DNA of 64,000 nucleotides. Origin: an uncultured Alphaproteobacteria bacterium. GTDB lineage: Bacteria; Pseudomonadota; Alphaproteobacteria; RF32; CAG-239. The notes beneath the pieces are model-generated. The model did not search any database. It was not told the origin of the DNA and saw nothing but the letters and a program-made list of their open reading frames with translations. Every line of letters starts with the position of its first letter. The stretch's first letter is position 1. Below, one piece after another: positions 50,808 to 58,906 of this stretch. The position numbers and the translations under genes are program-made. The stretch covers positions 1 through 64,000 of the forward strand of contig CAKQRZ010000005.1 in the NCBI GenBank assembly GCA_934271715.1. The letters are read 5' to 3'.

Positions 50808-50852
50808 AAGCAATATTTTATAATTAGTTTTATTTTTAAGTTTTTATTTTTT

Positions 50853-51185
50853 ATGGATACGAAAATGATATCAGTTCCTTGCAAATTGGTTGTAAAGGAT
50901 GCAAAGTCTGTAGCTGTTTTTTCTAGTGTTGACGCAGCAAATTGTAAGAATATTGTGGGGATTATCTGTTTTGGCATTTTGTTCTGCCCAACGGCAAAAT
51001 CTTCGGCAATATGCTGTAATAATGAAGCAGCCGCCAAGCTCAGCCCGATTACTACCGGTGATTATTCCCGAGTAAAACAGGCTGCTAACTCACAGGAACT
51101 GGCAAAAACCGTCACTTTGCTCAAGCATTATATTGAGGTTGATACCGATGAGGTGCATACTCCTTTATATAAGGTTATGGCTTGA
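50853..51185 (+). CDS. Unknown ~110-residue domain protein, copy A
   Basis: The 110 residues begin MDTKMISVPCKLVV, matching the family opening M-x5-(I)-x-x-PC-x-L. The hydrophobic core IVGIICFGILFCP and C-terminal LLKHYIEVDTDEVHTPLYKV fit the family pattern, though the final Trp is missing and Cys is Ile. Five cysteines are present. Cytoplasmic by prediction; function unknown. It has its own promoter and terminator and no Shine-Dalgarno sequence (leader ends AAGTTTTTATTTTTT). Confidence 0.65.
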   Translation: MDTKMISVPCKLVVKDAKSVAVFSSVDAANCKNIVGIICFGILFCPTAKSSAICCNNEAAAKLSPITTGDYSRVKQAANSQELAKTVTLLKHYIEVDTDEVHTPLYKVMA

Positions 51186-51198
51186 GCAAAAAATTCAG

Positions 51199-51237
51199 AA
51201 CTTCTCTAAGCCTGATGGTTTATGAGAAGTTTTTTTG
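51199..51237 (+). terminator. Terminator of the gene at 50853
   Basis: AACTTCTC/GAGAAGTT with a 17-base loop, followed by T6. Confidence 0.75.
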
Positions 51238-51258
51238 TTTTAAATCTGGTCTAAAATA

Positions 51259-51286
51259 TTGACAAAATATAAAAGATGTGTAATAT
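51259..51286 (+). promoter_or_regulatory. Sigma-70 promoter of the 51321-52391 unit
   Basis: TTGACA (51259-51264), 16 bp, TAATAT (51281-51286). The leader ends ATTAACTTTTTATATTTATG. Confidence 0.7.
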
Positions 51287-51320
51287 AAAGGCGTATTCTG
51301 ATTATTAACTTTTTATATTT

Positions 51321-51662
51321 ATGGACTATAATCTTATTAAAACTCCGTGCGCTTTGATTTGCTTTAATTTAAAAAATTCGCAGATAGAAAAGCTTAAGAA
51401 CATAAAAGCAGAACAAATTGTGACGGTTTTGGGTTTGGAATATCAGGGAATTGTCTTTCCGCTCAGCGTGGAAAATTGTTCTATACTGATAGAATCCGTG
51501 TCTGAAACGCCTCAGCTGCAGAAGATTCCGCCTTATGAGCTTATACAATGCGAAAGAATTGCGTTTGCTAAGGAAATAGGCGAAACAATCCAGATTCTTT
51601 CACATTACTGCGAAGTAAGCAAAATTATGGCGCATAAGCCGATATTGCTTTGGAATGAATAA
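51321..51662 (+). CDS. Unknown ~110-residue domain protein, copy B
   Basis: The 113 residues show the family features in canonical spacing: MDYNLIKTPCALICF at the start, VLGLEYQGIVFPLS in the middle and ILSHYCEVSKIMAHKPILLWNE at the end. It is clearly homologous to copies C and D and to both halves of the 49473 product. A predicted alpha/beta cytoplasmic protein with no catalytic motif I can name. First gene of a three-gene unit; the next starts 22 bases after its stop. Confidence 0.7.
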   Translation: MDYNLIKTPCALICFNLKNSQIEKLKNIKAEQIVTVLGLEYQGIVFPLSVENCSILIESVSETPQLQKIPPYELIQCERIAFAKEIGETIQILSHYCEVSKIMAHKPILLWNE

Positions 51663-51684
51663 TTTAATTTAAAATTTTGAGCAT

Positions 51685-52026
51685 ATGGATAAACATTTTA
51701 TTGAAGCGCCTTGTGATTTACTCGTTTTTAACAGCGAAGACATCATAGTTGAGCGCGTTAGAAAAGTGGCAGAGAGTGAAAGCTATGCAATTTTAGGCTT
51801 TGAAAATGAAGGCTTTGCCTATGCTATTAACTCTTTAGCCTGCTGTGTAATGAGCGGTATTTTTTTTAACAATGCAAAATTGAAGCCGCTGCCGAAGCTT
51901 TCCTTTGAGCAAAAGAGAGCTTTAATGACAGCTCCGAAAGTTTTGGAGACCGCAAAAGTGCTGGCTAAATATTGCAATGTGGCGGAAGATACTATCCGCT
52001 ATCCGATTTTGGTTTGGAACGGTTAG
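51685..52026 (+). CDS. Unknown ~110-residue domain protein, copy C
   Basis: The 113 residues open MDKHFIEAPCDLLVF, continue with AILGFENEGFAYAI and end VLAKYCNVAEDTIRYPILVWNG, in register with copy B along the whole length. The two share spacing between PC, the hydrophobic core, YC and the final P-I-L-x-W-N. The leader TTAATTTAAAATTTTGAGCAT has no Shine-Dalgarno sequence. Function unknown. Confidence 0.7.
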   Translation: MDKHFIEAPCDLLVFNSEDIIVERVRKVAESESYAILGFENEGFAYAINSLACCVMSGIFFNNAKLKPLPKLSFEQKRALMTAPKVLETAKVLAKYCNVAEDTIRYPILVWNG

Positions 52027-52052
52027 TTTTATTAACTTTAATTTTTATGATT

Positions 52053-52391
52053 ATGAATGAAAGTTTTATTCACACGCCCTGTCAGCTGATTTTTTATAAC
52101 AGCAGCAGCGGCGGATTGGAACTGGCTTCACGGGTTGATACTGATAAGTGTCATTTAGTGCTGGGAATTGTTTGCAACAACGTGGTTTTTGCTTTGACCG
52201 ATTTAGGCAAAAAAGCCTTGACCGACTTTCAGCTTTCGGAACCTCATCTTGCAAAAATTTTGCCGGATGACAGTCCTAGAGCTGTTGGAACAGTACATGC
52301 GACTTTGCTTAAAAAAACGCTGGCCATGCTGTCTTTTCATTGCACCATAGACAGCAATGTTGTCAAAAAGCCTCTGTTTCTATGGAAATAG
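52053..52391 (+). CDS. Unknown ~110-residue domain protein, copy D
   Basis: The 112 residues open MNESFIHTPCQLIFY, continue with LVLGIVCNNVVFALT and end MLSFHCTIDSNVVKKPLFLWK. The ATG at 52053 is preferred over 52047 because it puts the PC motif at residues 9-10 as in the other copies, and because the leader TTAACTTTAATTTTTATGATTATG parallels that of 50225. Last gene of the cluster; a strong terminator follows. Confidence 0.7.
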   Translation: MNESFIHTPCQLIFYNSSSGGLELASRVDTDKCHLVLGIVCNNVVFALTDLGKKALTDFQLSEPHLAKILPDDSPRAVGTVHATLLKKTLAMLSFHCTIDSNVVKKPLFLWK

Positions 52392-52399
52392 CAACAATG

Positions 52400-52439
52400 A
52401 AAATCCTCTTAAAAACTTATTGTTTTTGAGGGGATTTTT
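52400..52439 (+). terminator. Terminator of the unknown-domain cluster
   Basis: AAAATCC-TC-TTAAAAAC pairs with GTTTTTGA-GG-GGATTTT around a short loop, followed by T. Confidence 0.85.
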
Positions 52440-52469
52440 GTTTATAGTAACGGCATAAGGAGAAATTAA

Positions 52470-53681
52470 ATGCAGCTCAGCGCTAAATATCAGGCAGTTT
52501 TAGAAGTTATATCTAAGGTCTTTCAAGACCAATATCCGGCCGACAACATTTTGAAAGAATATCTGCGGAACCGCAAATATATCGGTTCCAAGGACCGCAA
52601 ATTTATTACCAATACAGTGTGGGATATTATCCGGCACCGCAGCCGGCTGGAATTTGACTGTGGCTGCTGCGAACCGCGGATGCTGCTGCTGACCTATCTT
52701 AAAGACGAGGATTTGGATATTGCCGCCGACGGTTCGGAATACGGCTTAAAGCCTCTGACTAAAGAAGAAAAGGAAAAACTGGCGCATCTGAATGAAGAAG
52801 TTTATCCGGTATATATTGAAAAAGAATGTCCGAAATGGCTGTATGAAAAAATCAATAATCCGGCGCTGGCCGAAAGCCTGAATACCACAGCTCCTGCTGA
52901 TATCCGCGCTAATTTTATCAGCCGCGAAGAGGCTAAAAACAAGCTGCAGAAAGAGGGGCTGTTCTTCTCTTTTACCCCGTATTCGCCTTATGGGCTGCGC
53001 TCGGCCGAAAGAGTGAACCTGCAAAACTGCATAGCTTATCAAAACGGAGAAATAGAAGTGCAGGACGAAGCTTCGCAGCTGGGGGCTATTTTGTGCGATG
53101 TGCGCAATAATCAGCGGATTATAGACTACTGCTGCGGCGGAGGCGGCAAAAGCCTGCTGCTGGGAGCTATTCTGCATAACGACGGCTTGATTTACGCCCA
53201 TGATAAAAACTTTAACCGTATGGACGGGCTAAAGGCGAGGGCGGAGCGTCTGGGCATTAAAAATATCAAAATATTGCGGGAAATCGGAGCTGCCGACAGA
53301 TTTGACCGCTTTATTATGGACGCGCCGTGTTCGGGCAGCGGCACTTGGAGGCGTTCTCCGGATGCTAAATACCGCCTGACGCCGAAGCAGCTGAAAGCCA
53401 TAGAACAGGCGCAGACCGAAATTTTGGATATAGCGGCCAAGCATGTGGCAGATAACGGGCGGATTATTTATATGACTTGTTCGGTGCTGCCGGAAGAAAA
53501 TGAACAGCGGATAGAAGCTTTTCTGCAGAAATATCCGGAATTTACGACCGTGAATATGAAGAATTTATGGGAGCGCAAACTGGAGCAGAATTATCCGTTT
53601 GCCGAAACCCGCTGGCTGAAGTGTTCGCCGCTTTTAACAGGGACGGACGGATTTTTTGTGTGCGTACTGCAAAAGAAATAA
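52470..53681 (+). CDS. RsmB-like RNA (cytosine-5) methyltransferase
   Basis: Methylates a cytosine in rRNA (16S C967 in E. coli RsmB) using SAM. The 403 residues have an N-terminal NusB-like helical region (about 1-130), then the SAM-binding motif IIDYCCGGGGKSLLLG. Motif IV is DAPCSGSGTWRRSPDAKYR and motif VI is IIYMTCSVLPEENEQ, with both catalytic-pair cysteines (PC and TC) of the NOL1/NOP2/Sun family. AAGGAGAAATTAA precedes the ATG. It is the first ordinary gene after the unknown-domain cluster. Confidence 0.92.
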   Translation: MQLSAKYQAVLEVISKVFQDQYPADNILKEYLRNRKYIGSKDRKFITNTVWDIIRHRSRLEFDCGCCEPRMLLLTYLKDEDLDIAADGSEYGLKPLTKEEKEKLAHLNEEVYPVYIEKECPKWLYEKINNPALAESLNTTAPADIRANFISREEAKNKLQKEGLFFSFTPYSPYGLRSAERVNLQNCIAYQNGEIEVQDEASQLGAILCDVRNNQRIIDYCCGGGGKSLLLGAILHNDGLIYAHDKNFNRMDGLKARAERLGIKNIKILREIGAADRFDRFIMDAPCSGSGTWRRSPDAKYRLTPKQLKAIEQAQTEILDIAAKHVADNGRIIYMTCSVLPEENEQRIEAFLQKYPEFTTVNMKNLWERKLEQNYPFAETRWLKCSPLLTGTDGFFVCVLQKK

Positions 53682-53771
53682 ACTGTAACGTTTTGTGTGT
53701 TGCAATCTGCCCGGACTATCTGTAGTCTTACGGATAGTTAATGTTTTTATATGTAAAAAAGGAATAAAATT

Positions 53772-54569
53772 ATGGCTAAAATTCATGCTACAGCTGTTGT
53801 TGAAGACGGCGCACAAATTGCAGACAGCGCGGAAATCGGACCTTTCTGCTGGGTCAGCGCTCAGGCTAAAATCGGCGAAAACGTACGTTTGCTGGGACAA
53901 GTTACAATTTACGGCGATACGACAATCGGCGAGGGTACGGTGGTTTTTCCGGGAGCCAGACTGGGCTGCGGTCCGCAGGATCACGGCAATGAATTTCAGC
54001 TGGGAGCGCGCCTGATTATCGGCAAGCGTAATGTTATCCGCGAAAACGTGACTATGCACGCCGGTACGCCGAAAGAACAGCTGACAACCATTGTCGGCGA
54101 TGACGGCATGTTTATGGTTAACTCTCACGTTGCCCATGACTGCGTAGTCGGCAATAATGTGATTATGACCAATAATGCGGTAATCGGCGGTCATGTTCAT
54201 CTGGGCGACGGAGTTATTTTGGGCGGCAACTGTGCGGTTCATCAGTTTGTGCATATCGGGCGCAAAGCTATGGTTGGCGGCGTTTCTGGTATTTCCCGTG
54301 ATATTATTCCGTTCGGCATCGCCAACGGCATGCCGGCGCACCTGCGCGGTTTGAACGTTATCGGCTTAAAGCGCAGCGGCTTGGAGGAAAGCGTTATTAA
54401 ATCATGCACCCGCGCATTTATGTTTATTTTTAAAGGGGCTAACGGTACTTTTGAAGAACGCGTTGCCCAAGCGGCGGAAAAATATAAAGATAATGAAATG
54501 GTTATGGAACAAATCAAATTCATTCAGGAATCTTTAGCCGGCAAGCGCAATCTGACTATTGCCGACTGA
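53772..54569 (+). CDS. lpxA: UDP-N-acetylglucosamine O-acyltransferase LpxA
   Basis: First step of lipid A synthesis, cytoplasmic. The 265 residues are built of left-handed beta-helix hexapeptide repeats (for example NNAVIGGHVHLGDGVILGGNCAVHQFVHIG) with the catalytic His in VAHDCVVG. The C-terminal helical domain has GLEESVIKSCTRAFMFIFK. It stands alone here instead of in the usual lpxD-fabZ-lpxA-lpxB cluster. The GGAATAAAATT ribosome site is moderate. It shows that the organism makes lipid A. Confidence 0.96.
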   Translation: MAKIHATAVVEDGAQIADSAEIGPFCWVSAQAKIGENVRLLGQVTIYGDTTIGEGTVVFPGARLGCGPQDHGNEFQLGARLIIGKRNVIRENVTMHAGTPKEQLTTIVGDDGMFMVNSHVAHDCVVGNNVIMTNNAVIGGHVHLGDGVILGGNCAVHQFVHIGRKAMVGGVSGISRDIIPFGIANGMPAHLRGLNVIGLKRSGLEESVIKSCTRAFMFIFKGANGTFEERVAQAAEKYKDNEMVMEQIKFIQESLAGKRNLTIAD

Positions 54570-54590
54570 TTTAACTTATATTAGAGGTTT

Positions 54591-54638
54591 CATAAATTTC
54601 CCCTTTTTCCATATTATCCGGATGAGGGGAAATTTATG
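54591..54638. terminator. Perfect 13-bp hairpin after lpxA
   Basis: CATAAATTTCCCC (54591-54603) and GGGGAAATTTATG (54626-54638) pair exactly around a 22-base loop. There is no clean T run after it, so it may be a weak terminator or another structure. From 54639 to 54723 nothing else is seen. Confidence 0.55.
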
Positions 54639-54723
54639 TTATCCCAAATAAATTTAGAAATTTAATCCAACCATGCAAGCCCCGCTTTTTTCCATACAGC
54701 TCTTGCATTGCTGTAAAATTTTC

Positions 54724-54752
54724 TTTACTTTCAAACATTGTTTCAGTAAAAT
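54724..54752 (+). promoter_or_regulatory. Sigma-70 promoter of leader RNA copy 2
   Basis: TTTACT (54724-54729), 17 bp, TAAAAT (54747-54752), identical hexamers and spacing to 24474-24502. The flanking TCTTTACTT and TTTCAGTAAAATAA are also conserved between the two loci. Confidence 0.7.
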
Positions 54753-54758
54753 AAATAT

Positions 54759-54951
54759 TGGATAGGCGATAGTCTGTCTGGGGTGTCGTAGCCTCTTAAG
54801 TATAGCGTCTGAACACAAGACGATAAATAGGTGTATCTTCAAGCTAATGGCTGGAAGGTGGCAAAATATGCTATCTTAGGCTAATATGCTGCACTATTTT
54901 ATACTTAATAGCTTACGAACTTCCAGCTGCTTCATCCAAAGCAGCTTTTTT
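54759..54951 (+). ncRNA. Structured leader RNA, copy 2 (candidate attenuator or riboswitch)
   Basis: About 193 nt with the same plan as 24266-24467. The 5' block AGGCGATAGTCTGTCTGGGGT is nearly identical. The 5' hairpin TGGATAG/CTGTCTG forms with wobble pairs. The long-range helix pairs TCGTAGC (54786-54792) with GCTTACGA (54911-54918, one bulged T as in copy 1) and TAAGTATA (54797-54804) with TATACTTA (54900-54907). The internal hairpin is CGTCT/AGACG (54806-54822). The pseudoknot joins GCTGGAAG (54850-54857) to CTTCCAGC (54920-54927). The terminator GCTGCTT/AAGCAGC-T6 ends at 54951. The helices differ in sequence from copy 1 but keep pairing. The next gene starts 33 bases later. Confidence 0.75.
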
Positions 54952-54983
54952 GTTGAAATTTAATAAAATGAAAGGAAGTTACG

Positions 54984-55610
54984 ATGAAACAAAATCAATC
55001 TGGCCGCAGTATGATAGAAATGCTGGGCGTTTTAGCTATTATTGCAGTGCTGTCAGTCGGAGGGATTGCCGGTTACTCCAAGGCGATGAGAATGTGGAAA
55101 ATGAACAAGACAATCGGAGAATACTCTATGTTTTTTGCCGGACTTCTGGAGCATTTGGATAGCTTAAAATCAGATGAACAGGTTAGGCAAATACCATTGG
55201 CAGACACCGTTTATGCGTTGGGGTTGTTACCAGATAGTTATACAAAATCAACCACTACCTTTTATGACACTTTCGGTAATATTGTTTATCCGTATACTAA
55301 AAAAGGTGCTGTTTCAGTAAGCATAAAAATCGGCGGTTTTACTGAAAGTGCTGATAATGTAACCACTACAGAAGGATTTGCAGAAGATTTTTGTTTGGAG
55401 TTGTTTAAGAATATAGCTATACCTTTGTCCTCTGAAATTTATTTGGCAAGATCGTGGCAGGGGTCGCATAACATATATTTTTATGGAGCAAAGTATTGTC
55501 AAGACGGAGAAAAATGTTTACCTACGGCTACATTAAAAGATTTTCAGGAAGTTTGCGCTTCCTGTGACAAGAAAAATACCGACTGCGACGTTAGTTTTGA
55601 ATTTAAATAA
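54984..55610 (+). CDS. Pilin-like protein, paralog 3
   Basis: The 208 residues have a short seven-residue leader MKQNQSG before RSMIEMLGVLAIIAVLSVGGIAGYSKAM, so the prepilin site is G|RSMIE with Glu at +5. This is the compact form of the leader, unlike paralogs 1 and 2. The C-terminus has FYGAKYCQDGEKCLPTATL and CASCDKKNTDC, matching the cysteine pattern of the paralogs (YC, CL, C-x-x-C, C). AAAGGAAG precedes the ATG. It lies directly behind leader RNA copy 2 with no room for its own promoter. Confidence 0.85.
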   Translation: MKQNQSGRSMIEMLGVLAIIAVLSVGGIAGYSKAMRMWKMNKTIGEYSMFFAGLLEHLDSLKSDEQVRQIPLADTVYALGLLPDSYTKSTTTFYDTFGNIVYPYTKKGAVSVSIKIGGFTESADNVTTTEGFAEDFCLELFKNIAIPLSSEIYLARSWQGSHNIYFYGAKYCQDGEKCLPTATLKDFQEVCASCDKKNTDCDVSFEFK

Positions 55611-55611
55611 G

Positions 55612-57462
55612 CTATTCTTTAGCCAGAATCAAATTATTGCGTTCTGTTACAAGTTGTTGATAGCGAGTATAAATCTCTGTTGAGTTTTCTGGTTGTTTAG
55701 CCATTAAAGCTGTACATTCTTTTAGCTCGCTATCAATTTGTTTTAATTGTATTTCTAATAATCCGTTGTCTATTTCAGATTTGAGACTCGGTAGGGTGGA
55801 TTTTTGGGATTTATACATATTTATTTCCCATAAATCACCAATTTCTGCGGCAAAATTTAGTTTTAATTTTTCAATCAGGCGTTCGCTGTCCAAGTGTTCG
55901 TCTTCTTGATGAATTTCCATAATTTCAGCCAGAATTTTTGCCATTTTAGAATCATTTATTTCAAAAGCCGTCAATTTTTCTTCGTATTTTTCAATAAGTT
56001 CAGGATATAAAAGCATGGCGGCAATAATTCCGCGGATAACCAAATCATTAAGCGGCGGTTTTTTAACAAAATGATAAATAGGTTCTGTGTCAGGCTTTTT
56101 ACGTCGCGGCGCATAAGTTTGTTTAATTGGTTGTTCTGACGGCTGCTGAGTGCTGTTTTGCGCGATTTGAGAGCTTTTATACAGAGAACCTTTGCCAAAA
56201 GTGTAATAAATACGCTTTTTCATTTCCTGCGCATAGTAGCTGCGGATTTGCTCATCCTTGATTTTTGCCACTTCTTCAAAAGTTTCTTTTTCTATCAGAG
56301 CCTTTTGCTCCGGCGTGTCGGTGTCTTTATTCATTTTGCATTTGTGCCACAAAATATCCACCAGAGGCTTGGCTTTCTGCAAATATTGTTCAAATACCGG
56401 CGCTCCAAGGCTGTGCAGCAGTTCATCAGGATCTTTTTTTTCTTTCAGAAAGATGTAGTTGACCGAATATCCGGCTTTTAAAATCGGCAGCACGCGGTCT
56501 ATGGAACGGATAGCCGCTTTAATTCCAGCGCCGTCGCCGTCAAAACACAGGGTAGGGATGCTGCAGACCCGCCAAGCTTCTAAAATCTGCTCTTCGGTCA
56601 AAGCGGTGCCGAGCGGCGCTGTTGCATAGCTGAAATTAAAGCTGTCTAAAGCAATCACATCCATATAGCCCTCGCAGATAATGAGTCGCTTGGCGCTGTA
56701 AGCCGGTTCGCGGGCGTTGTTCATATTATAAAGAATACGTCGTTTATTAAAAATCGGAGTTTCCGGCGAATTTAAGTATTTAGGCTGACTGTTATCCATA
56801 ATGCGTCCGCCGAAAGCAATGACATTGCCTTGCTTGTCCATAATCGGAATCATGACTCTGTCGCGGAAAAAGTCATGCGGCGCGCGCGATTTATCTTCCG
56901 GCACGGCAATAAGCCCGAGCTCGGCCATGTCATGCTCCGATACGCCCTTAGAAGTCAGCAGGGCTTTCAGCCCGTTTCCGCTCGGCGCATAGCCTAAACG
57001 GAACTTTTTGATGGTTTCTTCGCTCAAAGCGCGTTTTTCCTTAAAATACGATAAGCCGTGCGCCCCGACCGGCATGCGCAGATTTTTTTCAAAATACGCG
57101 CAGGCGATATCCATAATCTCGTATAAGGATTTACGTTTCAGGTTTTGCTCTTGGCTTTCTTTAGACCAGACCGGCAGCTGCATTCCGACTTTATCGGCAA
57201 GTTTTTTGACGGCTTCAATAAAGGGCAGGCCGTTGGCGTCCATTTCAAATTTTACAATATCTCCATGAGCGCCGCAGCCGAAGCAATGATAAAAGCCTTT
57301 GCTCTCATTAACTGTGAACGACGGTGTTTTTTCATTGTGAAAAGGGCATAAGCCAAGATACTCACGCCCTCTTTTGGTCAGTTTTACTTTGCTCCCGACA
57401 ACATCGGCAATAGAAATTCTACTGCGCAGTTCGTCTAAGAATTTTTGTAAATCATCGTTCAT
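55612..57462 (-). CDS. dnaG: DNA primase
   Basis: Makes RNA primers for replication. The 616 residues have the N-terminal zinc finger CPFHNEKTPSF...GFYHCFGCGAHGD, the RNA polymerase domain (YAPSGNGLKALLTSKG, RVMIPIMDKQGNVIAFGGR) and TOPRIM (LIICEGYMDVIALD, then CFDGDGAGIKAA). A C-terminal helicase-binding region follows (about 440-616). It converges with the pilin-like gene (one base between stops, no terminator seen). yqeY lies upstream, a common pairing; rpoD is elsewhere. Confidence 0.96.
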   Translation of the reverse strand: MNDDLQKFLDELRSRISIADVVGSKVKLTKRGREYLGLCPFHNEKTPSFTVNESKGFYHCFGCGAHGDIVKFEMDANGLPFIEAVKKLADKVGMQLPVWSKESQEQNLKRKSLYEIMDIACAYFEKNLRMPVGAHGLSYFKEKRALSEETIKKFRLGYAPSGNGLKALLTSKGVSEHDMAELGLIAVPEDKSRAPHDFFRDRVMIPIMDKQGNVIAFGGRIMDNSQPKYLNSPETPIFNKRRILYNMNNAREPAYSAKRLIICEGYMDVIALDSFNFSYATAPLGTALTEEQILEAWRVCSIPTLCFDGDGAGIKAAIRSIDRVLPILKAGYSVNYIFLKEKKDPDELLHSLGAPVFEQYLQKAKPLVDILWHKCKMNKDTDTPEQKALIEKETFEEVAKIKDEQIRSYYAQEMKKRIYYTFGKGSLYKSSQIAQNSTQQPSEQPIKQTYAPRRKKPDTEPIYHFVKKPPLNDLVIRGIIAAMLLYPELIEKYEEKLTAFEINDSKMAKILAEIMEIHQEDEHLDSERLIEKLKLNFAAEIGDLWEINMYKSQKSTLPSLKSEIDNGLLEIQLKQIDSELKECTALMAKQPENSTEIYTRYQQLVTERNNLILAKE

Positions 57463-57489
57463 TATGCAGCCGTTCAGCCTGTTTTTAAC

Positions 57490-57942
57490 TTAGGCCAAGA
57501 ACTTTTTAATAGCGGCAGAAGCAGCGCCGAAATCCATTTTTCCGGCGTATTTGGCTTTTAAGGCTCCCATAACTTTACTCATGTCGCGGATGCTTGCGGC
57601 ACCGGTTTCAGAAATAGCGGCTTTAATAGCTTCGTCAATTTCAGCGGCATCCATTTGTTTCGGCAAAAAACGGGTAATAACATCAATTTCAGCCTGTTCT
57701 TTTTCGGCCAAATCCGGACGGTTGCCCTCGTTATAAATTTTAATAGATTCGTTTCTTTGCTTAATCATGGTCTGCATCATGGCAAGCAAATCGGCATCGC
57801 TGGCTTTTTCCAAACCTTTGGCACGGGCTTCAACATCTTTTTCTTTTTGTCCGGCAATAATTAGACGCACAGCGCTTACAGTTTTCATATCTTTATTTTT
57901 CATAGCTTCTTTCAAGCTGTTTTGCAAATCTTCTCTTAACAT
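57490..57942 (-). CDS. yqeY: GatB/YqeY domain protein
   Basis: The 150-residue helical protein resembles YqeY, related to the tRNA-binding tail domain of GatB. It starts MLREDLQNSLKEAMKNKDMKTVSAVRLIIAGQKEKDVEAR and ends DMSKVMGALKAKYAGKMDFGAASAAIKKFL, both typical. Role uncertain, possibly tRNA-dependent amidation or tRNA binding. AAAGGAGATAAAT precedes the ATG. It lies 27 bases upstream of dnaG on the same strand and is probably cotranscribed. Confidence 0.92.
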   Translation of the reverse strand: MLREDLQNSLKEAMKNKDMKTVSAVRLIIAGQKEKDVEARAKGLEKASDADLLAMMQTMIKQRNESIKIYNEGNRPDLAEKEQAEIDVITRFLPKQMDAAEIDEAIKAAISETGAASIRDMSKVMGALKAKYAGKMDFGAASAAIKKFLA

Positions 57943-57962
57943 ATTTATCTCCTTTAATTTAT

Positions 57963-58796
57963 TTATTCGGCATTTTCCGTAAAACTCAAAATAACGTTTT
58001 TTTCTTCCAAACTGCTATCCGGAATCAAAACTCTGAACACGGCGCTGAAGCTAGGCTCCAGCCGGTCAATAGTCAAAACTTTAACAACTTCGTTCAGCTT
58101 TTCGCCCTGTTTGTTGTACAGTTCGGCTTTTATCGGCAAAACCGCCGTTTTCATATCGCTTTCATTATAAATAAGTCCCGAAACCTCCAGATTTATTTTG
58201 CCGCGGCTGGTCATATAGCGGGTTTTTACGCTTTTGAAAATCAGCCCGCGTCCTTTATAAAGGCTGTACAGCCCCATATTTTTATAGAATCCCTCAAGCT
58301 GCGGAATTTTTGAAACAATATAAAAACGGTTGGCATAGCCGATATAAAATGTAAAAGCAAACAGCAGCAGCACCAAAGAGCAATTAACCACAAACGGCGA
58401 GAAAAACATTTTCATTTTGATTTTGTATTTATCCCACCGGGTGTTGGCAGATGAACTGCCGCTGAACAAGCCTTTAGTATCTTGCGACAGGCGGTTGAAC
58501 ATTTTTTCAACATCGGCATCAGCCTGCGACTGCGGGCTGACAATCTGCGACTTTACCTGCGGAGCCGGAGCAGCAGCCGGAGCTTCGGCAGCAGCGCTGC
58601 TTTTGGCTGCAGCGGCAGACGGAGCGGAAACCGGCGCCGTAACGGGAACGGCTGCGGGTTCTGTTTTTTTAACATCTTGCGGACGCACAGTCCAGACTTC
58701 GCCGCACTCGGCGCACTTAAACTTTTTGCCCTCAGCCGGAATCTGACCGTCCGGAATCTGATAGACAGCATTACATTTTGGACAACTTATTAACAT
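57963..58796 (-). CDS. Zinc-ribbon, membrane-anchored DUF3426-like protein
   Basis: The 277 residues open with an MJ0042-type zinc ribbon, MLISCPKCNAVYQIPDGQIPAEGKKFKCAECGEVW (CxxC...CxxC). An A/P/V-rich linker follows (about 45-110). A single membrane helix lies at about 140-160 (NCSLVLLLFAFTFYIGY), then a periplasmic domain with MTSRGKINLEVSGLIYNES, typical of DUF3426. The start at 58796 is chosen for GAGGT six bases upstream and because the ribbon starts there. It lies divergent from ftsE, a neighbourhood often seen in alphaproteobacteria. Function unknown. Confidence 0.85.
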   Translation of the reverse strand: MLISCPKCNAVYQIPDGQIPAEGKKFKCAECGEVWTVRPQDVKKTEPAAVPVTAPVSAPSAAAAKSSAAAEAPAAAPAPQVKSQIVSPQSQADADVEKMFNRLSQDTKGLFSGSSSANTRWDKYKIKMKMFFSPFVVNCSLVLLLFAFTFYIGYANRFYIVSKIPQLEGFYKNMGLYSLYKGRGLIFKSVKTRYMTSRGKINLEVSGLIYNESDMKTAVLPIKAELYNKQGEKLNEVVKVLTIDRLEPSFSAVFRVLIPDSSLEEKNVILSFTENAE

Positions 58797-58906
58797 ACTA
58801 ACCTCTTTTTTTTGCACTATATTCTAAAAATTTGCAGATTAAAAGAAAAAAAGTATTTTATTAAATAGATTATTGATATATTCTTAAGACAAAATGGGAG
58901 GAATGT

